DNA from: an uncultured Bacteroides sp.
Lineage (GTDB): Bacteria > Bacteroidota > Bacteroidia > Bacteroidales > Bacteroidaceae
Length of the DNA: 64,000 bases
Assembly (NCBI RefSeq): GCF_910586915.1
Contig: NZ_CAJULN010000012.1
Coordinates: forward strand, 20,747 to 84,746
Direction: 5' to 3'
The notes under the pieces are model-generated. The model saw only the letters and a list, made by a program, of their open reading frames with translations. It did not search any database and was not told the origin of the DNA. Below, piece by piece: positions 8,171 through 15,629 of the stretch; position 1 is the first letter of the stretch, and each line of letters begins with the position of its first letter. The position numbers and the translations under genes were made by a program.

Positions 8171-9277
8171 CTATTTATAAGGATACCAATTGCTGTTTTC
8201 TTTGAAGATATTCTCCGGTGTGTACCTGAGCGCCTCCTTTGGGGTAAGCTGTCTTGCCCATGCGACACGTCCCGACGTATCCGCACCCGCGCCTGTATTT
8301 CCGAATTCGGCGTAACGGGTTGTCTTCTCATTCGCCGGATTCTTCCAGTTGTGCCATCCTTCGGGACGGATATGGCTGCCGAACTGGCAATGAATGAACA
8401 CCGTGGCGGCATAAGGACGCCACGGGCGACCCAAATATACCTTTTTCACTCCCGGGGCAGCCGTCAGCGTGCAGTTTTTAAAGACATAACCGAACGCTTC
8501 GTTTGCAGGAGTCGAAGAGGCGGTGATGTACGAATCGCGTTTGCTATGCAGTTCGCAATATTCAAAAAGTGCCGTAGATGGTCCGAAAATAAAGTCGGTA
8601 GTGCCCTCTATATAGCAGTGGGTAAATAACAGGCGGGTCCCTTCCGCTCCGGTATATACAGTATCCTGATTGCCGAGAAAACGGCAATTCACAAACATCA
8701 GACGGTCGCCCTCGGTGTGAAGCGCCACTGCCTGCCCCAAAGGAGCCGCATTGTTCTCAACCGTCAGGTTCTTGAAGGTGATGTCACTGCCTTCCACCTT
8801 TACGGTATAGGTGCGGAAGGTTCCCATTTTACGGATATTGGCATGGTCGTCGTGTGTGATGATTGTCTTTTCGGCACTTTCGCCCACCAAGTGCACGTTT
8901 TTCAGCCAAGAGGGAACCACCAGTTTCTCTTTGTATGTGCCGTTTTTGATATAGATGGTCACCGTGTAGTCCATAAAGGCGCGGACTGCTTCGAGTGCTT
9001 CCTGAATGTTGCGGTAATCTCCTGTTCCGTCGCGGGCCACTACCAACGTATCTTTACGTTGGGGTTGCTGCGAGGGCTGCAAGCGTTCGTATGACAAGAA
9101 TGATTCGGGATAATTTCCTGCCTCACCGCTCTCGCCGGGCGACAGGCAGCATCGGTCGGTTGTCGGTTCTTGGTGTTTCTCCGTTCGAACGGCAAGATGC
9201 TCCCGGAGAGTAAACGGAAGAGTGATTGCAACCGAGAGAAATATTACAAAAAAATTAGAAAAAAGGAGGCGGCTCAT
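8171..9277 (-). CDS. Secreted pectin methylesterase (CE8), second copy
   Basis: A 368-residue paralogue of the downstream CE8 gene. Signatures: VVARDGTGDYRNIQEAL, APLGQAVALHTEGD, GNQDTVYTGAEG, EGTTDFIFGPSTALFE (nucleophile Asp) and LGRPWRPYAATVF. The N-terminus (MSRLLFSNFFVIFLSVAIT) is a signal peptide or anchor, followed by about 60 residues of low-conservation linker before the catalytic helix starts near residue 75. The two enzymes are clearly divergent, suggesting different ester patterns or pectin types as substrate, which is inference. It is divergent from the permease-kduI operon across a 301-bp control region. Confidence 0.92.
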   Translation of the reverse strand: MSRLLFSNFFVIFLSVAITLPFTLREHLAVRTEKHQEPTTDRCCLSPGESGEAGNYPESFLSYERLQPSQQPQRKDTLVVARDGTGDYRNIQEALEAVRAFMDYTVTIYIKNGTYKEKLVVPSWLKNVHLVGESAEKTIITHDDHANIRKMGTFRTYTVKVEGSDITFKNLTVENNAAPLGQAVALHTEGDRLMFVNCRFLGNQDTVYTGAEGTRLLFTHCYIEGTTDFIFGPSTALFEYCELHSKRDSYITASSTPANEAFGYVFKNCTLTAAPGVKKVYLGRPWRPYAATVFIHCQFGSHIRPEGWHNWKNPANEKTTRYAEFGNTGAGADTSGRVAWARQLTPKEALRYTPENIFKENSNWYPYK

Positions 9278-9388
9278 GCTGCGTTATTTTAAGGATTGAA
9301 CATACGATTGTTTTACGCTACGAAAGTAGTGCTTTTCGGCCAAAAGCGGTGGGATTTTTTAATCAAGTAAGTGTACTTTTCGTTTTTC

Positions 9389-9423
9389 GTGCACGGAAAC
9401 GAGCAATTTTGTGCACGCAAACG
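9389..9423 (+). promoter_or_regulatory. Direct repeats, candidate activator site of the uronate genes
   Basis: GTGCACGGAAACG (9389-9401) and GTGCACGCAAACG (9411-9423) are direct repeats with a 22-bp period, two helical turns. They lie about 50-85 bp upstream of the -33 box of the permease promoter, a typical position for an activator. The intergenic region (9278-9578) also holds GCTTTT-N5-AAAAGC just downstream of the divergent pectinesterase start. The regulator is not in the window. Confidence 0.45.
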
Positions 9424-9472
9424 TCAAAAATATCCATTTTTGATGCAATATCTGATAAATTAAGAGTTTCGT

Positions 9473-9504
9473 TTTGGAAGAAAGCGGAAAAGGTCGTACT
9501 TTTG
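9473..9504 (+). promoter_or_regulatory. Bacteroides-type promoter for the permease-kduI genes
   Basis: TTTG (9473-9476) and TACTTTTG (9497-9504) match the -33 and -7 boxes of the Bacteroides primary sigma factor with a 20-nt spacer. The first gene starts at 9579, giving a leader of about 65-70 nt. Confidence 0.7.
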
Positions 9505-9578
9505 GCACGGTTTACAACTAATACCCTTTAAAGGAAACACAGTTATTCATCATTTAAACAGAGAAAAAACAGAACAGA

Positions 9579-10985
9579 ATGGAAGACGTATTCAAGTACA
9601 TTATCGGTCTTGGGGCGGCAGTGATGATGCCGGTCATTTTCACAATTTTAGGAGTATGTATTGGTATTAAATTCTCAAAAGCGCTGAAAAGCGGTTTGTT
9701 AGTAGGTGTCGGTTTCGTCGGCCTGTCGGTAGTGACAGCGTTACTCACCAGCAGTTTAGGACCTGCGCTGAGCAAAATGGTAGAAATCTACGGATTGGAA
9801 CTGGGTATTTTCGATATGGGCTGGCCCTCTGCCGCAGCAGTAGCCTACAACACCTCCGTCGGTGCTTTTATCATTCCGGTCTGTTTAGGAGTCAACCTGA
9901 TTATGTTGCTCACCAAGACAACTCGTACTGTCAACATCGACCTTTGGAACTACTGGCACTTCGCATTTATCGGTGCCATCGTTTACTTTGCTTCGGACAG
10001 CATTCTCTGGGGGTTCTTCGCGGCTATCGTCTGCTACATCATCACGTTGGTAATGGCCGATATGACTGCTCCCGCTTTTCAGAAGTTCTACGATAAAATG
10101 GACGGTATTTCCATTCCCCAACCGTTCTGCCAAAGTTTTGTTCCGTTTGCCATTGTCATCAACAGACTACTTGATATGATTCCGGGATTCGACAAACTGA
10201 ATATCGACTCGGAAGGAATGAAGAAGAAATTCGGCCTGATGGGCGAACCGTTGTTCTTGGGTATCGTCATCGGATGCTGCATCGGTGCATTGGGTTGCGG
10301 AAGCTGGAAGGAAGTGGTAGACAGCATTCCTGCAATCTTGAGTTTAGGTATCAAGATGGGGGCGGTAATGGAGTTGATTCCGCGCATCACCGGACTCTTC
10401 ATCGAAGGGTTGAAGCCCATCTCTGACGCTACCCGCGAACTTATCGCCAAGAAATACAAAAACAGCACGGGACTCAGCATCGGTATGAGTCCGGCACTGG
10501 TTATCGGACACCCGACCACATTGGTGGTTTCGCTGCTTCTGATTCCTGTCACTATCTTCCTTGCCGTTATCCTGCCGGGCAACCGCTTTCTGCCATTGGC
10601 GTCGCTGGCGGGTATGTTCTATCTGTTCCCGATGATTCTGCCCATCACGAAAGGCAACGTGGTGAAATCATTCATCATCGGACTGGTGGCTTTAATCGTA
10701 GGCCTGTATTTTGTCACCGGACTTGCCGGATTCTTCACACTGGCAGCCAAAGACGTATATGCCGCTACGGGCGATGCAACCGTGAATATCCCTGCCGGTT
10801 TCGAAGGTGGTGCGCTCGACTTTGCTTCCAGCCTTTTCTGCTGGGCCATCTTCCATCTGACTTACAGCATCAAGATTGTCGGCCTTGCCATCCTCGTGGT
10901 TCTTGCACTCGGAATGGCTGTCTACAACCGTATCCGCATGACCAAAAACGATGCAAAGCGTGCAGCGAAAGAAGAAGAGAAATAA
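9579..10985 (+). CDS. Galactitol-PTS-IIC-like permease, orphan
   Basis: A 468-residue polytopic membrane protein resembling the galactitol-family EIIC component (GatC/SgcC). Visible features: N-terminal FKYIIGLGAAVMMPVIFTILG, the conserved DMGWPSAAAVAYNTSVG region, and about a dozen hydrophobic segments. Its length matches GatC. No EIIA or EIIB gene is nearby, and Bacteroides are not known to run a sugar phosphotransferase system, so it probably works as a simple permease. Immediately downstream (24 nt) is a signal-peptide KduI, so a keto-deoxyuronate or related acid sugar is a reasonable substrate guess. It is the first gene of this unit, with a good promoter upstream. Confidence 0.8.
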   Translation: MEDVFKYIIGLGAAVMMPVIFTILGVCIGIKFSKALKSGLLVGVGFVGLSVVTALLTSSLGPALSKMVEIYGLELGIFDMGWPSAAAVAYNTSVGAFIIPVCLGVNLIMLLTKTTRTVNIDLWNYWHFAFIGAIVYFASDSILWGFFAAIVCYIITLVMADMTAPAFQKFYDKMDGISIPQPFCQSFVPFAIVINRLLDMIPGFDKLNIDSEGMKKKFGLMGEPLFLGIVIGCCIGALGCGSWKEVVDSIPAILSLGIKMGAVMELIPRITGLFIEGLKPISDATRELIAKKYKNSTGLSIGMSPALVIGHPTTLVVSLLLIPVTIFLAVILPGNRFLPLASLAGMFYLFPMILPITKGNVVKSFIIGLVALIVGLYFVTGLAGFFTLAAKDVYAATGDATVNIPAGFEGGALDFASSLFCWAIFHLTYSIKIVGLAILVVLALGMAVYNRIRMTKNDAKRAAKEEEK

Positions 10986-11009
10986 TATAATCCAATAAAA
11001 AATCGAAAT

Positions 11010-11930
11010 ATGAAAAAATTAGCAATTGCAATGATGTTGGGTCTTGCAGCAATGTCTGCTTCGGCCCAGGTGAACTATAAAATGCAAGTGGCTTGCAGTC
11101 CGCAAGACGTGAAAACGTACGATACAAACCGCCTGCGTAGTAGCTTCCTGATGGAAAAAGTAATGGTTCCGAACGAAATCAACCTTACTTACTCCATGTA
11201 CGACCGTTTGATTTTCGGTGGCGCAGTTCCCGCAACCAAAGAATTGGTATTGGAAACCATCGACCCGCTGAAAGCTAAATTCTTCCTCGAACGCCGCGAA
11301 CTGGGTGTAATCAACATCGGCGGCGAAGGTATCGTGACCGTTGACGGTAAAGAATATACGTTGAAATTCAAAGAAGCCCTATATGTGGGAAGAGGAAAAC
11401 AGAAAATGACTTTCAAGAGCAAAGATTCAAGCAATCCCGCCAAGTTCTATATCAACTCGGCTACCGCCCACAAAGAATACAAGACCCAGTTGATTACTAT
11501 CGACGGACGCAAAGGCTCGCTGAAAGCCAACTCTTTCACAGCAGGAAAGATGGAAGAAAGCAACGACCGCGTTATCAACCAACTGATTGTGAACAATGTA
11601 CTCGAAGAAGGCCCTTGCCAACTGCAAATGGGACTAACCGAACTGAAACCGGGCAGCGTATGGAACACCATGCCGGCTCACACTCACAGCCGCCGCGTAG
11701 AAGCCTACTTCTATTTCAACGTGCCTGCCGACAACGCCATCTGCCACTTCATGGGCGAACCTCAGGAAGAACGCATCGTATGGATGCAAAACGAGCAAGC
11801 TGTCATGTCGCCCGAATGGTCTATCCACGCCGCTGCCGGAACAAGCAACTATATGTTCATTTGGGGTATGGCGGGTGAAAACCTCGATTACGGAGATATG
11901 GACAAACTTAAATATACAGAAATGCGCTAA
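11010..11930 (+). CDS. kduI: 5-keto-4-deoxyuronate isomerase with Sec signal peptide
   Basis: A 306-residue KduI, which interconverts 5-keto-4-deoxyuronate and 3-deoxy-2,5-hexodiulosonate in pectin breakdown. The zinc ligands are intact: PAHTHSRRVEAYFYF supplies two His and one Glu, and WSIHAAAGTSNYMF the last His. Unlike the well-known cytoplasmic enzyme, this one begins with a textbook signal peptide (MKKLAIAMMLGLAAMSASAQ, cleavage after ASA), so the isomerase should act in the periplasm. The cupin core follows directly (YKMQVACSPQDVKTYDT). It is co-transcribed with the permease upstream and followed by a strong terminator before the ExuT-like gene. Confidence 0.93.
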   Translation: MKKLAIAMMLGLAAMSASAQVNYKMQVACSPQDVKTYDTNRLRSSFLMEKVMVPNEINLTYSMYDRLIFGGAVPATKELVLETIDPLKAKFFLERRELGVINIGGEGIVTVDGKEYTLKFKEALYVGRGKQKMTFKSKDSSNPAKFYINSATAHKEYKTQLITIDGRKGSLKANSFTAGKMEESNDRVINQLIVNNVLEEGPCQLQMGLTELKPGSVWNTMPAHTHSRRVEAYFYFNVPADNAICHFMGEPQEERIVWMQNEQAVMSPEWSIHAAAGTSNYMFIWGMAGENLDYGDMDKLKYTEMR

Positions 11931-11964
11931 AAGAAAACGTGTCCAAAGTATATTATAATATATT

Positions 11965-12041
11965 CAGGCACGGATTGTACACAGACTATACCGGTTGCCA
12001 AAGCCGTGTAGTCTCCGTACAACCCGTGCCTGTCTTTTTTT
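11965..12041 (+). terminator. Long hairpin terminator after kduI
   Basis: CAGGCACGG at 11965-11973 pairs with CCGTGCCTG at 12024-12032, with further pairing inside (TTGTAC/GTACAA and AGACTA/TAGTCT). A T-rich run follows. It separates kduI from the transporter gene, or attenuates read-through into it. Confidence 0.8.
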
Positions 12042-12123
12042 ATATTCCCCAGGAAAACACATAAATATATTACCATGTAACGAATAGTGCATGAATTCGA
12101 CCAATTTTTACAAATAAAATCCA

Positions 12124-12137
12124 GTCGGAATACCGAC
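12124..12137. promoter_or_regulatory. Small inverted repeat upstream of the ExuT-like gene
   Basis: GTCGG-AATA-CCGAC lies about 40 nt before the ATG at 12175 and next to GACCTTTG, a near match to the -7 consensus. It could be an operator; support is weak. Confidence 0.25.
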
Positions 12138-12174
12138 CTTTGTCTACAAATCAAAATCTATTAAATCCTTTATC

Positions 12175-13623
12175 ATGAATACATTTCAAAAAACAGGCGA
12201 GAAAATGACAAACTACAGATGGACTATCTGTGCCATGCTATTCTTTGCCACTACCGTCAACTACCTCGACCGCCAGGTGCTTTCTCTTACCTGGGACGAG
12301 TTTATCAAACCCGAATTCCATTGGAACGAAGTCCACTATGGAACAATTACTTCCGTTTTTTCTATTGTGTACGCAATCTGTATGTTGTTCGCCGGCCGGT
12401 TCATCGACTGGATGGGTACTAAGAAAGGATATCTTTGGGCAATCGGCATATGGTCGGCCGGTGCTTGTATGCACGCACTTTGCGGAATCGTGACCGAACA
12501 ATATGTAGGTATGCACAGTGCAGCCGAGTTGATGGCTGCCACAGGCGACGTGGTAGTGGTATTAGCTACCGTAAGTATGTATTGTTTCCTCGCCGCACGC
12601 TGCATCTTGGCCCTTGGCGAAGCGGGCAACTTCCCGGCTGCCATCAAAGTGACGGCAGAATACTTCCCGAAGAAAGACCGCGCCTACGCTACTTCCATCT
12701 TCAACGCCGGTGCTTCTATCGGTGCTTTGGTTGCTCCGGTCTCTATTCCTCTGATTGCCAAAGCATGGGGCTGGGAAATGGCTTTTATCGTTATCGGTGC
12801 GCTCGGCTTCGTTTGGATGGGAATGTGGATATTCATGTACGATGCTCCGGCAAAGAGCAAGTACGTCAACAAAGCCGAACTGGATTACATCGAACAGGAC
12901 AAATATGAAGAAGGTGCTGCTCCCGCAGTTGCCGAAGAGAAAGAAGAGAAGAAGATGAGCTTCCTTCAATGCTTCACTTACAAGCAGACATGGGCTTTTG
13001 CCGTCGGCAAATTCATGACGGACGGCGTATGGTGGTTCTTCCTGTTCTGGACACCGTCTTACCTGAATACCCAGTTTAACATCAAAACATCTGACGGATT
13101 AGGAATGGCCTTGATTTTCACCCTCTACGCAGTGACCATGCTGTCTATCTACGGCGGCAAACTTCCGACTATCTTTATCAACAAGACGGGAATGAATCCA
13201 TATGCGGCACGTATGAAAGCAATGCTGATTTTCGCATTCTTTCCATTAGTAGTATTGTTGGCACAACCGTTGGGCACATTATCGCCCTGGTTTCCCGTTA
13301 TCCTGATTGGTATCGGCGGCGCTGCCCATCAGTCCTGGTCGGCTAATATTTTCTCTACCGTAGGTGATATGTTTCCGAAATCGGCAATTGCCACCATTAC
13401 GGGAATCGGCGGTATGGCAGGCGGCGTAGGTTCCATGCTGATGCAGTTTGGTGCCGGACTTCTGTTTGTTCATGCCGACGAAACGAATATGACATTTATG
13501 GGATTTGAAGGCAAGCCTGCCGGATATTTCATCATGTTCTGTATCTGTGCCGTGGCTTACTTGATTGGCTGGATAATCATGAAAACGTTAGTACCCAAAT
13601 ATAAACCTATCGTATTGGAATAA
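12175..13623 (+). CDS. MFS transporter, ExuT-like hexuronate family
   Basis: A 482-residue member of the anion:cation symporter branch of the major facilitator superfamily. Signatures are the first helix FFATTVNYLDRQVLSLTW, typical of ExuT and related sugar-acid carriers, the motif GRFIDWMGTKKGY after helix 2, and GEAGNFPAAIKVTAEYFPKKDRA in helix 4-5. A charged cytoplasmic loop rich in Glu/Lys lies around residues 240-260. It likely imports galacturonate, glucuronate or keto-deoxyuronates produced from pectin by the neighbouring enzymes. A second Met at residue 11 could be the real start. It ends at a strong terminator. Confidence 0.88.
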   Translation: MNTFQKTGEKMTNYRWTICAMLFFATTVNYLDRQVLSLTWDEFIKPEFHWNEVHYGTITSVFSIVYAICMLFAGRFIDWMGTKKGYLWAIGIWSAGACMHALCGIVTEQYVGMHSAAELMAATGDVVVVLATVSMYCFLAARCILALGEAGNFPAAIKVTAEYFPKKDRAYATSIFNAGASIGALVAPVSIPLIAKAWGWEMAFIVIGALGFVWMGMWIFMYDAPAKSKYVNKAELDYIEQDKYEEGAAPAVAEEKEEKKMSFLQCFTYKQTWAFAVGKFMTDGVWWFFLFWTPSYLNTQFNIKTSDGLGMALIFTLYAVTMLSIYGGKLPTIFINKTGMNPYAARMKAMLIFAFFPLVVLLAQPLGTLSPWFPVILIGIGGAAHQSWSANIFSTVGDMFPKSAIATITGIGGMAGGVGSMLMQFGAGLLFVHADETNMTFMGFEGKPAGYFIMFCICAVAYLIGWIIMKTLVPKYKPIVLE

Positions 13624-13643
13624 ATCTCACCATACATACTGTC

Positions 13644-13696
13644 AAAGGTCTGAAAAGAAAACTTCAATCATAGAAGTCTCTTTTCAGACCTTTTTC
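13644..13696 (+). terminator. Intrinsic terminator after the ExuT-like gene
   Basis: AAAGGTCTGAAAAG (13644-13657) pairs with CTTTTCAGACCTTT, with an inner GAAACTTC...GAAGT pairing and T-rich tail. It marks the boundary between the pectin genes and the AT-rich accessory cassette. Confidence 0.85.
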
Positions 13697-13790
13697 ATTC
13701 CCCTCCTCTTCTACACATTCTGTTTAGTTCCGAATTTATTTTTATTTGTTAAATATCAGTACAAATATTCGCACATATCAAATTTAACTC

Positions 13791-13798
13791 TATATTTG
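13791..13798 (+). promoter_or_regulatory. Putative -7 element of the accessory cassette
   Basis: TATATTTG matches TAnnTTTG exactly and lies 25 nt before the ATG at 13824. The upstream region is extremely AT-rich; no exact TTTG -33 box at the standard distance. Probably drives the whole seven-gene unit to 19707. Confidence 0.5.
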
Positions 13799-13823
13799 CC
13801 AAAAACTAATACAATAAAACACG

Positions 13824-15095
13824 ATGAAAGCAAATACTTTTAAAATATCATCCATCCATTGGAGTATAATTACAGTTATTACCACAATAGTTTATTATAG
13901 TATATTCTCCCACGACTTCCAGTTGCAATGGGACGACCAATGGCAACTCATCAACACAATGACAAGCAACGGAATCACGCTGGATAATCTGCAAACCATA
14001 ACCACTACCATTTATAATGGGCAATATTCGCCTGCCAACCAATTATATTATACCCTGCTCTATCTCTGTTTTGGATACAACAGCAGTGCTTTCCACATCG
14101 GCAATTTACTGTTCCATATCCTAAATGCATTTTTAATATACACATTATCATATACCCTCCTAAAAGAGACATTTTCCAGAAAAAAGACCTTGTTCATTTC
14201 CTTTCTTTCCGCACTATTATTCGCTGTTCATCCCGTGCAAGTAGAAACCGTATGCTGGATAAGTGCGTCTAAAATCGTACTCAGTACATTCTTTTATCTA
14301 CTGGCACTAATAGCCTATACACAATATGTACGCAGCAGCCAATGGAAATACCTCTTATGCAGTGTATGCAGCGGTATCATTGCTATGGGATGCAAAGAGC
14401 AATCCGTAACGCTCATTTCGTGTATATTGCTATTCGACTGGATACTATTCAAAAGAAATATGCTCTCTTTGAATGTCTATCTCGAGAAAATATACTTTCT
14501 CATTCCCACTATTGCCTTTTTCATAGTCACACTTATAAGCAATCAGAATTCGGGAGAAGAAACTATCGGATATACCATTATAGAGAGATTCTTATTTTTC
14601 TGTTACTCATTATTCAAATACATCTTGATTAGTGCCATTCCGTTCAAACTATCCTACTTATATCCTTTCCCATTCCAGGTAGGAGAAGACATCGCCTTGT
14701 CACTATGGGTTTATCCGTTTATTATCTTATTCATCGGATATGTTATCTTCCTAAATCGCAAGAACAGACTGATTATTTTCTGTACTTTATTCTTTCTGTT
14801 ACATCTATTGCCTGTACTCCACATAATTCCACTTCCCCGTTATGTAATCACGGCAGACCGTTATCTATATCTACCCTATATAACATATGCAATCGGAATC
14901 TCCGCATTGTCCTATCATTTATACGAGCAGTATGGAAAACGAATATTATGCGTAGTATTATTATATCTTTCTTTTCTATGTTTTTACACGGCAAACTACG
15001 CACCAATATGGAAAAACTCAGATACTCTGAAAGAACATTTCAAGGGAGTGCTTCAAAAAAGAAAAACTCTCTCTATTATTAATCATAAAAATTAA
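13824..15095 (+). CDS. GT-C fold membrane glycosyltransferase (PMT/TMTC-like)
   Basis: A 423-residue polytopic protein with about 10-11 hydrophobic segments. The first periplasmic loop after helix 1 contains FQLQWDDQWQL, resembling the Asp-containing catalytic loop of GT-C enzymes (family 39 / TMTC-type, which use lipid-linked sugars). AVHPVQVETVCWISASKIVLSTFFYLLAL is a recognisable TMTC-like stretch. The C-terminal TPR repeats common in such proteins are absent; it ends soon after the last helix. The downstream peptide gene begins 6 nt after its stop and encodes a Ser/Thr-rich secreted protein, a plausible O-glycosylation target (inference). Codon use is strongly AT-biased compared with flanking genes, suggesting acquisition. 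Confidence 0.65.
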   Translation: MKANTFKISSIHWSIITVITTIVYYSIFSHDFQLQWDDQWQLINTMTSNGITLDNLQTITTTIYNGQYSPANQLYYTLLYLCFGYNSSAFHIGNLLFHILNAFLIYTLSYTLLKETFSRKKTLFISFLSALLFAVHPVQVETVCWISASKIVLSTFFYLLALIAYTQYVRSSQWKYLLCSVCSGIIAMGCKEQSVTLISCILLFDWILFKRNMLSLNVYLEKIYFLIPTIAFFIVTLISNQNSGEETIGYTIIERFLFFCYSLFKYILISAIPFKLSYLYPFPFQVGEDIALSLWVYPFIILFIGYVIFLNRKNRLIIFCTLFFLLHLLPVLHIIPLPRYVITADRYLYLPYITYAIGISALSYHLYEQYGKRILCVVLLYLSFLCFYTANYAPIWKNSDTLKEHFKGVLQKRKTLSIINHKN

Positions 15096-15101
15096 AGTAC
15101 T

Positions 15102-15569
15102 ATGAACAAAAAGAAAATTTTAATCGCAAGTGGAATGGCTTTATTAGTAGCCGGAACAATTTTAAACGTACACGATGCGTTGAATGAATTTGGTGTGTTG
15201 GATATTTCGTTGCATCCACAGGTTATGGCACAGACAGGACCTAATAGCGGATATCGTACAGGAACAGGAAATCAAGCTGAAGAAAGAGTAAAATGTATTG
15301 TTTCTGAATCAACAGAAACAACTGGAGGAAGCTCTTCCACAAACACATCAACTGGAAGCCTTGGAGGAAATATAAATTGGGGAGTTGGTCCATGGGGTGG
15401 TAATATTACTGGAGAAATTACAAGTGGAAGTGGTTCATCAACAGGGTCAACAAGTAGTACTACCACAACTATTCATAAAGAATATTGGGGAACAAAATAT
15501 TGGTGCAAACCTCCTGTAAATAATAAGCCAAGCACTTGTTATATTTTTGATCCTTGTAAACTTCCATGA
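15102..15569 (+). CDS. Small secreted Ser/Thr/Gly-rich peptide, NVEALA-like leader
   Basis: A 155-residue protein. The leader (MNKKKILIASGMALLVAGT) plus about 25 residues ending in HPQVMAQTG resembles, in length and layout, the leaders of the Bacteroides NVEALA family, although the NVEALA motif itself is not present. A signal-peptidase-like site follows VMAQ. Residues about 70-125 are almost only Ser, Thr and Gly with a short Trp-Gly segment (INWGVGPWGGNITG). The C-terminus has aromatic residues and three Cys (YWCKPP, STCYIFDPC), with a fourth at RVKCIV. NVEALA-type genes often precede six-bladed propeller genes in Bacteroides (from memory), as here. No enzymatic motif; function unknown. Confidence 0.7.
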   Translation: MNKKKILIASGMALLVAGTILNVHDALNEFGVLDISLHPQVMAQTGPNSGYRTGTGNQAEERVKCIVSESTETTGGSSSTNTSTGSLGGNINWGVGPWGGNITGEITSGSGSSTGSTSSTTTTIHKEYWGTKYWCKPPVNNKPSTCYIFDPCKLP

Positions 15570-15580
15570 TATTAAAAATA

Positions 15581-15613
15581 ATAGACTGGTCTAAAACTTT
15601 TTGGCCAGTCTAT
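15581..15613. other. Hairpin between peptide gene and first propeller gene
   Basis: ATAGACTGG (15581-15589) pairs perfectly with CCAGTCTAT (15605-15613) across a 15-nt loop. No T-run follows, so it is not a classical terminator; it may stabilise or process the mRNA 3' of the small peptide gene and set different expression levels for the two parts of the operon. Confidence 0.5.
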
Positions 15614-15629
15614 ACAAACAATCTACCTT

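Noticed and set aside
15581..15613. Hairpin as a terminator
   Set aside because: No T-run after the stem on the plus strand, and the following genes have no separate promoter that I can see.
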